A stretch of DNA of 64,000 nucleotides from Anaeramoeba flamelloides (taxonomy: Eukaryota > Metamonada > Anaeramoebidae): assembly GCA_027625915.1 (NCBI GenBank), contig JANTQA010000032.1:12230001-12294000 (forward strand), in the 5' to 3' direction. A model generated the notes under the pieces. It made no database searches and was not told where the DNA came from. It worked only from the letters and a program-made list of their open reading frames with translations. The translations under genes and the position numbers were made by a program. How positions within the stretch are numbered: the stretch's first letter is position 1; every line of letters begins with the position of its first letter. This document shows, piece after piece, positions 49,252 to 58,885 of the stretch.

Positions 49252-52200
49252 TTAAATGTCAAGTTCATCTTTTTCAAAAATTTGATCAAGGTTAATTTTT
49301 TTGTTATAATTATCAAATTGTTCGATAATTTTTTGAGAATAAATAGCAATTGAATTGGATTCAGAGTCTTGTAGTGTTTCAATTTTATTAAAAACTTGTT
49401 TTTTATTTGCTTGTGAAATAAATTGTTTTCCAATTTTTTGTATTAAAAGATTGATCGAAATTAAGCAAGGATAGTATATATTTTTATCTAAAGAATAATT
49501 CAGAACCACATTCACAATAAAATCAAAGGCGCCTATATCAAGAAGATAACCCATTTGATAATCTTCACCAACTGTGCACAAATTAGTGATGATCCACATT
49601 AATTCGATTTGTAATCTATTTGAAAATTTCTCTTTACGATGGATTTTAAATATTTCAGATAAAATTCCCGAATCCAAAACTTGTTGTATTTGATTTAAAT
49701 TGCCACAAACCAAATTAGCAAAAATAAAAAGAATGTCAACAAGAACTTCTTCATTGTTTGAAATTTTAAAAATATTAAACAGGGATTCTAATACACTTTC
49801 TTGTAATAAAAGGTCGAGCTGTTGATCATCTCCAAAGGCGATATTCCAAATAATGGATAAAGAACAATTCTGAAGCGATTCGTCTTCTTGGTTTAATAAC
49901 AAAATTAAATTTGGGATACACTCATAGCTTAATAATATATCTAGATCTTGTCCTTTATTGGTCAATGCATGTATCCCGTTACATGAATCGCGAATTATTT
50001 CTTTATCTTGAAATTCACCCCCCTTCTCTAAACAAGATAAAAATATTTCAATTAATGATCTTTTTTTAATTGAATCAATGTTGGATTCATTAGTGCATAG
50101 ATTTGTAAACATCCAAATTGCTTTCGATTGAATGTTTAATTCCAAAAATTTGTCATAGTTTTCCAAAAGTATTGTAAAAAATTTACTTTCTAGGAATTCT
50201 TCTCTATATTTCTCTTTATCAAGTACTTTGTTAATGAATTATATTATTCAAAATAATATATATATATATATATATATACGTGTGTGTGTATAGGTAAAAG
50301 AAATTAAGAAAGTGAATTCAAGAATTTTAAATAATAAAATGTAAAATTAAATCATTCGGATTTTGAGAGATAAAAGAAAAAGAAAATAATAATACCAATG
50401 TTCCCAATGCAAATAATTGCCTAAAAGTAAATTAGATATAAGTGTTAATGAAAAAGAATTTTAATATAAAATATATAATTATTAAGTAAAGATCAAGTAT
50501 CTAATTAAATAAATAGAGAAAAAAATACAATAATGAAAGCCATTTTGAAAAAAAAAAGTAAGCTTTGTTTCTGTCAAAGGTTACTTTAAAAAAAATTCTA
50601 AATACCAATTATTTTTTTTAATTTACCTTTAAAGTATGAATAACAAAGAAGTAAATAATACACATTAAAGAATTGTTGATATTCATATAAAGTAAATCTA
50701 ATCAATCAATATATTTTCTTACAATTTGAAAAACTAAAATTCTGATAGCAACTTTTGAGAAAAACAACAACAGTGTTCATTTTGATCTTAAATTGAAGAT
50801 CAAAAAAAAATTGCAATAAAAATCAATATTATTTCTCGACAAGCATTATCACTGTTTCAATAACATTAGAAAAACATGTTTTTACCAAGTGACAATTGAT
50901 ATTTCTAAAAAAAAAATTGACAAATCAATTAAGTATAAAAAAAAAATCGAAAAGAAAAAACCAAAAAATGTAAAAAAATGAAACGATCTGGATTAAAAAT
51001 TTGTGGTTAATTTTTCCTCTATGAGGAATTAATTTGTTATTTTTGTAAAGAGAAGAATGTTTGTGTGGGTTTCTTCTCTTTAAAGTTCTGATCATTAAAG
51101 TATGGAAAGTTTTTTTTTACCTCAAAATGTTGTTCTGCAATTTTCAATTTTTTGTGTTTCTTTATTAGGTAATAATTTATCTTATCTTGGAAATGTTTCA
51201 AAACTAAAGGAATATTTAAAGAGGTGAATTGTTATAGTTGTTGTTGAATATTTGTGTGTTTTGGGTATCATTTTTATTGTCTCTCTTTGAAAATTTTATT
51301 TTCTTTGAGATTTTTTTATTTGTCAAAAATTAGCTTGATTTTTAAAAAGTTCTTAATTTGACAATTAAATTTAAAAATTGAAATAGAGTTAAATAAAATA
51401 CTCAAAATGAATTCTACCGAGACGAAATTGGCTTTATATATAAAAAAGAATTATTTCAGAGTTCTAAGAATACTTATTATTGGATGTTTTTTGAGATTGG
51501 AGACTGAGATTATTTTTACAATAAAACCCCTTTATTTAATATTTCAAAGAACTGATCGTCTGGTATTTTTATTCCTATAATTCTAATAGTATTTGAGATA
51601 ACAAAATCAAATATAAAATTTTATCAAAATTGGGTTCATTATTAAAGAATTTTTTAAAAAAAAGAGGTCGATCCAATGATTTCAATTTCATAAATTTTTT
51701 CTTCAAATATCCATTCAAATCCGTGAAACAAATGTAAATCGCAAATTACAAATGAGCTATTTGACTGAAAAATTGTTTAGAATCCAAATATTCTATTCTA
51801 TTATTTCAAAAAATTCAATTGTGACTTGTAATTCTATTGCTTAAAAGTGATTCCAAATAAGACATTAAACAATTTTTTCAATTTTTATACATTTTTGTTT
51901 GTGATCCTGAAATTTGTCTGGAATTTTCAAAAAAAAAAATATTCCTTATTTATTTAAATATTAGAATCTTAAGATTATGTTGTTTAGTAGTTCGATACCT
52001 TTCTCCTTTTTTTTAAGGTTAAAGTGCTTAACTGTGAAGATTCTATTTTTTTTGAATTATTTTTTTTTCATTTTTTTCTTTTGGTCAGTTTTCCTTTTTT
52101 GTTTATTGATGAAAAAGAAGAATAAATTTGGTTAACCAAAATGAAGTTAAGGACGAGTCATTAAGTTCAAAAATAATTTTATGAGATGGATTAAAAAAGG

Positions 52201-55200
52201 TTTGTAATTTTTTATTGAGTGCATAATAACAATCAAAAACTAACCAACATGCGGTGTACGATAGATCTCCAAAAATCAACAATCAAAAAAGAGTACATTT
52301 TTAGAAAAAATCACCAAAGGGCGACACTCAATTTCCAATTCAGAATGGTTAGAATATATAATTTTGAAAGAAACTATGTTAGTTTTAAAATATCACTTTT
52401 TGGCGCTTTTTGAGATCTTGAAGGTTTTTTTTTTTTTTCTATCGGGTTTTTACTCCTCCCGTTTCAGGAGAAGTGTCGTCGAGTGCCGTTGAGTGCCTAG
52501 CTTTTCTTGAGGTTTTCTGTTTTATTTGTGAAGTGTTCTAGGTTTTTTTGGGGTTTTCTATTTTATTTGTAAAATAAATAGATTTTTCGTTAGGTTTTTT
52601 TGAGTTTTCTATTTATTTGGAAAAACTAGCCATTTTTTGTTAGGTTTTCTTGAGGTTTTCTGTTTTATTTGTGAAGTGTTCTAGGTTTTTTTGAGGTTTT
52701 CTGTTTATTTGTAAAATTAATAGATTTTCGTTAGGTTTTTTTTACTTTTCGAAATAAAACAGAAAACCTCAAGAAAAGCTAGGCACTCGACGGCACTCTA
52801 CGACAATTGACTACACGACTGTTTATTTATGTTATTGTTATATCTAATAATTTTTAAATATTCTTGACCTTTCCATCCAGTACAATTAATTATTAAGTTT
52901 TCTCTAAGTTGGTTTAGATTTAATTCTAATAATTTTAAGGTGTCTATTTTGCAATTAATATTTTCATTGTCTTTTTTTGAAAATTCTAAATATTTTTTGA
53001 TATTGTGTTCAAAATCCAGAATTTCTAATTTCTTTTTGAGTTTATATCTTCTTTTATATATTGAAATTCTGACTTGGTCAATTTTTGTTTCAGTTTTATA
53101 AATTATTCTTGGGGAATGTGGATTGATTTTTAAAAATTTTGTGACTTTTTTATTAATCCAAACATCAATTGAGTCGAAATCATTTTGAGTTTAGATTAAA
53201 TATAACTAATCCATAAAATAATTGACTAATACATATTGATTTAAACATTTGTAGTTTTACTCCGTTAGCTAAATTGTGTTGGCTAAAAATCATTTTTATT
53301 TTTTTTTTCAAGTTACTTTTAACTTTTTTGAAGTTTTTTTTTAAATGTTTCTCTTTTTCAAGCCAAATTTCTAAATATTTTATTTTGGATACTTGATTTG
53401 ATTTTAAGGTTTTATCAGTATTTGGATTCATTCCAAATTCTTGAATAATTTTATATATTATTATTAATTTTTTGTCAATTTCTAAAAAGCCTTTTATTTA
53501 TTTTATTTGTGTAATAAACTCTTTTTCAAACAAAAGGGGGCATCTGCCAAATCATCAATGCTATTGAATTTGATGTTAATAAGGTAATTGCTTATTGGTG
53601 ATTTTCATTTTAATTATTCATTTTTTCATTTTTTGGTTTTTTATTTTTGGATATTGAACAGTTGGGAAATGAAAAAACAAGATAAGAAGAAACCAATTTG
53701 GGAATAATCTACCAGTATAGAAATGAAAACAGATTAAGTTTGATTTCGAATGAGCTAGATATAGGAATTTTGAAAAAACATTATTGGATTGATGAATGGA
53801 ATATAGAAAAGAGAAAATAAAGAACAAATCAATCACAGCAAAAGAACCCAGAGATGAATTGTGGTTTTATCTTTAAAATGGGACTTTAAAGAACAAAATT
53901 TTGATGTGTAAAAGAGTTATCAATAACTTGTAAAGAGCTTTTCCCCAATTCTCCAATGTATTCAAAGATTGTTATTGATTTGATATTTTTTTTTCTTTGC
54001 AATTTACAAAACGAGATTTCTCATTTCAAATAAAAGTGCAGATCAATTTTTAAAATATTTGTTTTTAATTTTTATTTTTTTGTTTTAATAAGTTTTAAAT
54101 ATTCAGTTTAGTGTTTTTTTTGGGTTTTAAAGAGTTTTTTATATTTTAGAATGATACTACAATTAAGTTGATTCAATGATGAATAATTCTTGAAAATTTC
54201 ATGTGCCATTTTATTTGAAAAAGAGTTTAGTTTGTTTTTATTGTTGTTTTGTGTTCTGTAAGGCGTTATTTGAGTCAAAAAAAAAAATGAAATAGAATGG
54301 TAGTATTCTTATGAATTAGCATCACAAGATTCGAAAAATAGAAAAATAGCACCAAATTGATAAAAAATAGAAAATTAATCCAAATGATCTCTGGAAATTT
54401 GTAAAAAATGTTTTTTATAAATAATATCAATCACAATGAAGTTAGATATCAATGGTTATAAATTGTATACTCTCACCCAAATTAAGAAGAAAACGAAAAA
54501 ACAAATCATTCAAAATAATTTTTTGCTTTTTTTTTTTTTTTTCATTCTTGATTTCAACAAATTTATCTGGAAATGGTGATCTTTCTTGTTTGACCTCTAA
54601 AAGAAAAGATTTGTTTTGAATACACACCTTTCCAGGTCTATTGTTTTTTTTTTTTTGGTTTATCCAATGTTTGATCAATTTCAAACATCCCCATAAACAC
54701 ACATTTCTCGATCCAAAACCTAATTTAAGGTTTACAATCCCTGAAATTTGAATGAAGAGTATCTTACATAGGGTGTAGTGACTTGTTAATTTGGTTCTTT
54801 GCTGATCGATCTTGGATTTGGTATGAGTTTTAAAAGTTGTTCACAATGGCAATTTTTGACAATTTATTTTTAATTTTTCCGAAATCCGAATTGAAGAGTG
54901 TAAGATTAATTGGCTGGAACTTAAGTTATAATAAAATGTGATTTTTGGGTTGTAGAAGAAAATTGTTATTTCCTTTTTTGTCAATTAACTTTGATTAAAA
55001 ATAATTGTTTGTTAAAAGCACCAAATAAAACCAAACTTAATTAAAAATTTCAACCAACAACCTACAAAAATCACATTTTATTATAACTTAAGTTCCAGCC
55101 AATTAATCTTACACTCTTCAATTCGGATTTCGGAAAAATTAAAAATAAATTGTCAAAAATTGCCATTGTGAACAACTTTTAAAACTCATACCAAATCCAA

Positions 55201-57376
55201 GATCGATCAGCAAAGAACCAAATTAACAAGTCACTACACCCTATGTAAGATACTCTTCATTCAAATTTCAGGGATTGTAAACCTTAATAAAACCAAAAAT
55301 TTAATCAATAAAAATTGAAAAATCAACAGATTCAACTCTGATTTACTCTAGGTTTGCTTTCTTTTCACAAAGAGAGCAGTGGTTGGTATTTTGGTTTCAA
55401 ATTTTCAATACCTGGTGGGACTCAAAAAATCTTTTTCAGTAATGTTGTCGCAATAAAAATTTTTCAAAATGAGAAAAATGTGCCTACTTTTTTAATTCCA
55501 AAAATTTTCAATATGAATTTCATTGAATTTTCCTGGTAACTTCCGTTGACTATTTCAATGATGATTTCATTAAATTTCATTAAAATTCCCCCCTAACTTC
55601 CATTAACTATTTCAATGATGACTCATCAAATGTGATTAAAAAATTCAATCAATTTTCAATGGAATTTCATTTGATTTTCAGGAAATTTTCTTTCAAAGGT
55701 AGACTGAAATTCATGTTATTTTTGTCTAAATGGTTGTTGTTTTGTTTCAAATTTATTTTTTATAATTTTAATGTGAAAGATCTCTTTTCTAATTTTTTTT
55801 TTTGTTTTTGGGTTTTTCACTTTGGGACATGAATTATTTTGTTCGATTTCTTCAGAATGAAAATTCTTTTTGTGGTGTGAAAGTAAAAGAACGCAATACC
55901 TAATAACTCAGCATTCTCCTAGGGGGGGGGGGGAGTCCTTAAAACAAAAAGAAATTTAAAGTTTTTGAAAAAATCCTTCACTGTTGAGAGAAAAATGTTG
56001 GAAAGAGAAAAATAGTTGGACAGCATTTTTAATTGGGAACATTACTGAAAATGATTTTTAATTTCAATCGTTTGTGAAATAACTAAAGAAAATAACAATA
56101 ATATACTTATTAGAATAACAATTAATGTAATTCTACTTTTTCAAAACCTTATCTCTTATAATCTAAAGCAAGTTTAAAAATTACCAATTTCAGAATTAAC
56201 TGTCAAATCTAAAACCAGGAAATTTCTGAAACCCGGTAATTCCATTTTTCTGATCAATTGCAAATATTAGTAAAATGGAATTACGGGGTTTCAGAAATTT
56301 CCGGGTTTTAGATTTGACTGTAATAGTAAACTTTACTAGAACTTGGATTTTTGTTAAAATAGCATGATCTACTTTAGTTATCAACCATTCAAATGAGTAT
56401 TCTACACAAACCGCAGATTAATGAACTTGTAACACATTTAAACCTGGATTTATATAAAATTCACCTAGTTATCAATAGGATTTGATTTTCAATTTCAGTA
56501 AGGTTCCCAATTAAAAATGGTTTCCAACCATTTTTCTGTGTCCAACATTTTTCTCTCAACAGTCATCTAAATTTAAACATAACTTGGTATGGTAACCGTG
56601 CTTCGCTTTCGACTTTACGTTTCTTGCAGTAAGAAAAAAAATTATGTTCGACTTGGTAAAAATTATATTGAATAAATAAAAAAACAAACCTGTTTCAAGA
56701 TCTTGGGATTTGTCGAGTCAAATAAGTCCATAATAATTGGAACCAATCCTCCTTCTACAACATGCTTTGTATGATCTTCTGTGCTCGAGCAAAATGTGCT
56801 AATAATTAATAAAGAATCGATCTATGGAAATATTCAAAAAAGGTTTTGGTTTAATGGGAGATAAGCTTTTGAAATAAAAACACAAAACAGATCCAAAGAA
56901 ATTACTTTGATTTCGTCAAGAGTTTGTAAAGAGAGAAGGCCGGACAAATGGGTTACGATCCCATTTTCGATCATTGAATTTATTGCAGGCTCACTTTTAA
57001 AATACAGAATTTCTTGAAATTTTCTGAGGGTTTGGAGTTGGTTTTTTTGAGAATTGTTAAAGTTTTGGATTAGGTGAATGATTTGATCATTCTAAATAGA
57101 TTATTAAAAAAAAAAAAAAAAAAAAAGGGTGAACAAAGAAAGATGGCGTTTTCAAAAAACAAAAAAAAAAAGATTGTGTACAATTTGTTTATCCGTTAAA
57201 TTTTTTGTTGATAAATTGGAATCAAATATTTTTCGATTTGACTTTAAAATCCTCTCCCGTGCCTTTTTTGAGGTCTGTATATTTATTTTGTTTCTTCTTT
57301 TCACAGAAACTTCACGATCTGATTTCTTTTTAAAGTTTTTTTGTCTATTTTTTAATTTCTTTTCGAAATTGCTCAT
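49252..57376 (-). CDS. Importin-alpha (karyopherin alpha), five exons with a 25-nt microexon
   Basis: Exons on the minus strand: 57376-57182, 57091-56906, 56821-56690, 50420-50396 and 50225-49252. All phases agree, giving 503 residues (the family is usually 500-550). Importin-alpha carries NLS cargo into the nucleus with importin-beta. Exon 1 encodes the basic importin-beta-binding domain (FEKKLKNRQKNFKKK, SVKRRNKINIQ, KKARERILKSNRK). Exons 2-5 encode ARM repeats: LQTLRKFQEILYFKSEPAIN, GIVTHLSGLLSL, HVVEGGLVPIIMDLFDS, then AIWMFTNLCTNE, SIIWNIAFGDDQQLD and LMWIITNLCTVG. The 25-nt microexon supplies AIICIGNI, exactly the missing piece of the AVWALGNI repeat. Several canonical groove tryptophans are absent (see findings). 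The intron between exons 3 and 4 is 6.3 kb and full of mobile elements. The others are 90, 84 and 170 nt. Confidence 0.87.
50630..50920. repeat. Dispersed 300-bp repeat, copy B
   Basis: Collinear with 37855-38155 (shared TTTTGATCTTAAATTGAAGA-like, GCATTATCACTGTTTC and TTTTTACCAAGTGACAA blocks). It lies inside the importin-alpha intron. Confidence 0.55.
52474..52805. mobile_element. Inverted-repeat element ending TGTCGTNGAGTGCCG
   Basis: The left arm TGTCGTCGAGTGCCGTTGAG continues through TGCCTAGCTTTTCTTGAGG. The right arm is its reverse complement with two changes. The arms are about 55 bp. Between them are tandem, degenerate 60-70-bp units built on GAGGTTTTCTGTTTTATTTG and GTTCTAGGTTTTTT. 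There is no ORF. Related pieces occur at 41560, 47400 and 32270. It abuts a LINE fragment at 52826. Confidence 0.7.
52826..53540 (-). mobile_element. LINE fragment (post-RT linker region) in the importin intron
   Basis: The minus-strand ORF at 53431-53180 reads NPNTDKTLKSNQVSKIKYLE then IWLEKEKHLKKNFKKVK, ANGVKLQMFKS and LFYGLVIF. This matches NPHNKKTK...FYLGIWLEKK and YYGLEIFDL of the LINE at 30611-31960. Further down, 52850-53170 matches the PRLIYKTEAKID and LLDLELK blocks. Both ends are lost, and the 3' end is cut where the inverted-repeat element lies. Confidence 0.7.
53640..53930 (+). other. Coding-like stretch, unassigned
   Basis: A plus-strand frame reads YQYRNENRLSLISNELDIGI then LKKHYWIDEWNIEKRK, with a few stops. 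The composition is protein-like, but no family is recognised. It is probably a relic inside the importin intron. Confidence 0.25.
54442..54702 (-). other. Coding-like stretch, unassigned
   Basis: A minus-strand ORF reads MCLWGCLKLIKHWINQKKK, NNRPGKVCIQNKSFLLEVKQ and ERSPFPDKFVEIKNE, interrupted by an A run. It lies just left of the large palindrome. No family is recognised. Confidence 0.25.
54725..55287. mobile_element. Large perfect palindrome / foldback element with TTAA ends
   Basis: The arms are 54725-54950 and about 55064-55287, reverse complements without a mismatch that I can find over about 222 bp, around a 110-bp AT-rich centre. Both outer ends read TTAAGGTTTACAATCCCTGA. TTAA is the target of piggyBac-type transposition, so a piggyBac-like foldback is one option. 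The ends lack the usual CCC start, so the assignment is weak. No ORF spans it. Confidence 0.8.
55339..55852 (+). other. Possible exons of an unassigned plus-strand gene
   Basis: A stretch at 55354-55532 reads KESSGWYFGFKFSIPGGTQK, IFFSNVVAIKIFQNEKNVPT and FLIPKIFNMNFIEFS. A donor GTAACT at 55535 could splice to an acceptor TTTTCAG at 55680, giving ..FSWKFSFKGRLKFMLFLSKW. and then a hydrophobic run. Composition and phase look real, but there is no start, no family match, and it sits inside the importin intron next to transposable elements. It may be a relic. Confidence 0.25.
55535..55625. repeat. Short tandem duplication
   Basis: TAACTTCCGTTGACTATTTC at 55537 is repeated as TAACTTCCATTAACTATTTC at about 55593, each followed by AATGATGA. 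Confidence 0.6.
55979..56564. mobile_element. MITE with TGTTGAGAGAAAAATGTTGG ends (carrying a nested MITE)
   Basis: The left end ACTGTTGAGAGAAAAATGTT is inverted at the right as AACATTTTTCTCTCAACAGT. The arms run about 60 bp through GCATTTTTAATTGGGAAC. Internal sequence (ACTTATTAGAATAACAATTA) resembles the CCGGACATG MITEs, so the two families are related but have different ends. Confidence 0.7.
56199..56322. mobile_element. Nested 124-bp foldback MITE
   Basis: CTGTCAAATCTAAAACC and AGGAAATTTCTGAAACCCGG are mirrored by GGGTTTCAGAAATTTCC and GGGTTTTAGATTTGACTG. The arms are about 50 bp with a 20-bp centre. It interrupts the MITE at 55979-56564, with TA at both borders. Confidence 0.75.
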
Positions 57377-58254
57377 AAAAAATAAAAAAAATGGCACTGA
57401 GAATTGGAAAACTTCTGGGAAGAGGTGACAATTTGATTTGTTTGAATTTAACTTTATATTTTGAAAAAAAGAAATGATTAGAATTTCAATCTGTTGGGGA
57501 TGTTTGAAAAAATTCAGCAATAATAGAAGGGGTTTTTGCTGTATTGTACTTTAGTTTTAAGTTGTGTGTTCTCATTATGGAAGACAGAAAGTAATTACTT
57601 TGTCTAAAGTGCTGAACAAAGAGTGACTGAAATTTATTTGATCGTTAAAGTGGAACATATTCAAGAATGAAGTAATTGCTGTATAATCAAGTTAAGTGTT
57701 TAATTATGCTTCGTTTTTTTTCGTTTGAAAGACAAATATATGGTTATAATTTTCTTTATTGTTTAGTCGTATTGTTGTTCCAAAATAAATGTAACAAACT
57801 TTTCATTCGGCTTTGGGAAAAAAGGTTTTAATAATCAATGAAAATTTCGATTTTCTAATTCTATAAATCGGTTTATTAATTTACTTTGAAGGGGTTGGGG
57901 GTACTTTATGTGATATATATTATGTTATTGGATCGTGATTATTTTTTTGGAAAGCTGAATGAAAATATTGTTCTGTTTTATTTTATAATTAATAGTAATT
58001 TATGGATCCTCCTTTTTGGATAGGGAACTTCTGATCATTTGTTTTAATTTATTGGTTGTGTATTTTTTGAAAATCTGAATGAAAATTTTGTTCAATTTAT
58101 ATATAACAAATAGTATTTCTATTGTTGATTTGAAGTTATGATTTTTGAAAATTTTGGTTGTTTTTGATTTTGCAAAAATATTACAAAACTTTAGATTTTT
58201 CCATTTTTTGTATAACACCAACAATCTGAAAAGATAATTTTTATGTAAATTTTT
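57377..58254. other. Intergenic between importin-alpha and tRNA-His
   Basis: This stretch holds the presumed importin-alpha promoter (minus strand). No motif or gene stands out. ORFs here are low complexity. Confidence 0.45.
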
Positions 58255-58325
58255 GGGATAGTAGTTTAATGGTAGAATGCACGGTTGTGGTCCGTATGAC
58301 GTAAGTTCGATTCTTGCCTATCCCA
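58255..58325 (+). tRNA. tRNA-His (GTG)
   Basis: The 71-nt sequence folds as a cloverleaf. The acceptor GGGATAG pairs with CTATCCC. The D arm is GTTTAATGGTAGAAT. The anticodon loop TTGTGGT holds the anticodon GTG, on a stem with one weak outer pair (C-A). The T arm is GTAAG-TTCGATT-CTTGC. The discriminator is A. A T-rich Pol III terminator follows at once (GTTTTTTTTTT). There is no intron. The 5' G(-1) of tRNA-His is added after transcription in eukaryotes, and the genome base at -1 is T, consistent with that. Confidence 0.93.
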
Positions 58326-58712
58326 GTTTTTTTTTTGTTTTTTTATTTACCTTTTTATAAAGCTGAAGACTTGAACTACACGTTTTGATGCATTTTTTTT
58401 TCTGATAACATCCAAATTACAGAGATTATTGTCGATCAAAATAAAAATTTTTTGCAAAAATTTCAAAAAAAAAGCATTTCAGAAAATTAAAATGAAATCC
58501 GAAAAAACATCCAGAAGTGATCAAAAATAACTTGTGGATACTTCCAATTTGATGAAAGATCCAATTTTTTTCCCTCTTGTATAAGTTTCTCAAAAAATAG
58601 TAAAAATAAAAATTTATCAGAAAATAAATAATTTTTTCTGCAAAGTCGAATATTTGCATTAATTTTGATATTAATTATTAAAACAACAGAACCAAAAATA
58701 GTATAAACACCT

Positions 58713-58885
58713 TCAAAGTTCTTGATCGGTTTCCATCAAAAATTCGAAAGTACGGATAGATTCAAATTTACGTAATAAAATTTTTAGTTCAATTTCACAT
58801 TCTTGTAATCTTGGCAACCAACTTTGAAAAACAACACAACAAAAAGAATAATTTGAAGGGTCAACTAATTTTATAAAGTTTCTTT
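58713..58885 (-). other. Coding-like stretch, possibly a last exon or relic
   Basis: A minus-strand frame reads NFIKLVDPSNYSFCCVVFQS then WLPRLQECEIELKILLRKFE and SIRTFEFLMETDQEL before a TGA at 58713-58715. The composition is strongly protein-like. Further upstream on the same strand (to about 59160) other protein-like pieces (KPEILNFNKANVAKIKLEDL) carry several stops, so this is more likely a dead gene than a live one. The family is unknown. Confidence 0.35.

Larger units (their letters stand above)
50421..56689 (-). other. 6.3-kb intron 3 of importin-alpha
   Basis: The donor is CAG|GTTTGT at 56690/56689 and the acceptor TTTTAG at 50421. It contains a dispersed repeat copy, a LINE fragment, an inverted-repeat element, a perfect 222-bp-arm palindrome, a MITE with another MITE nested in it, and several coding-like stretches on both strands. 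All other introns I could place in the window are below 250 nt. Confidence 0.75.
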
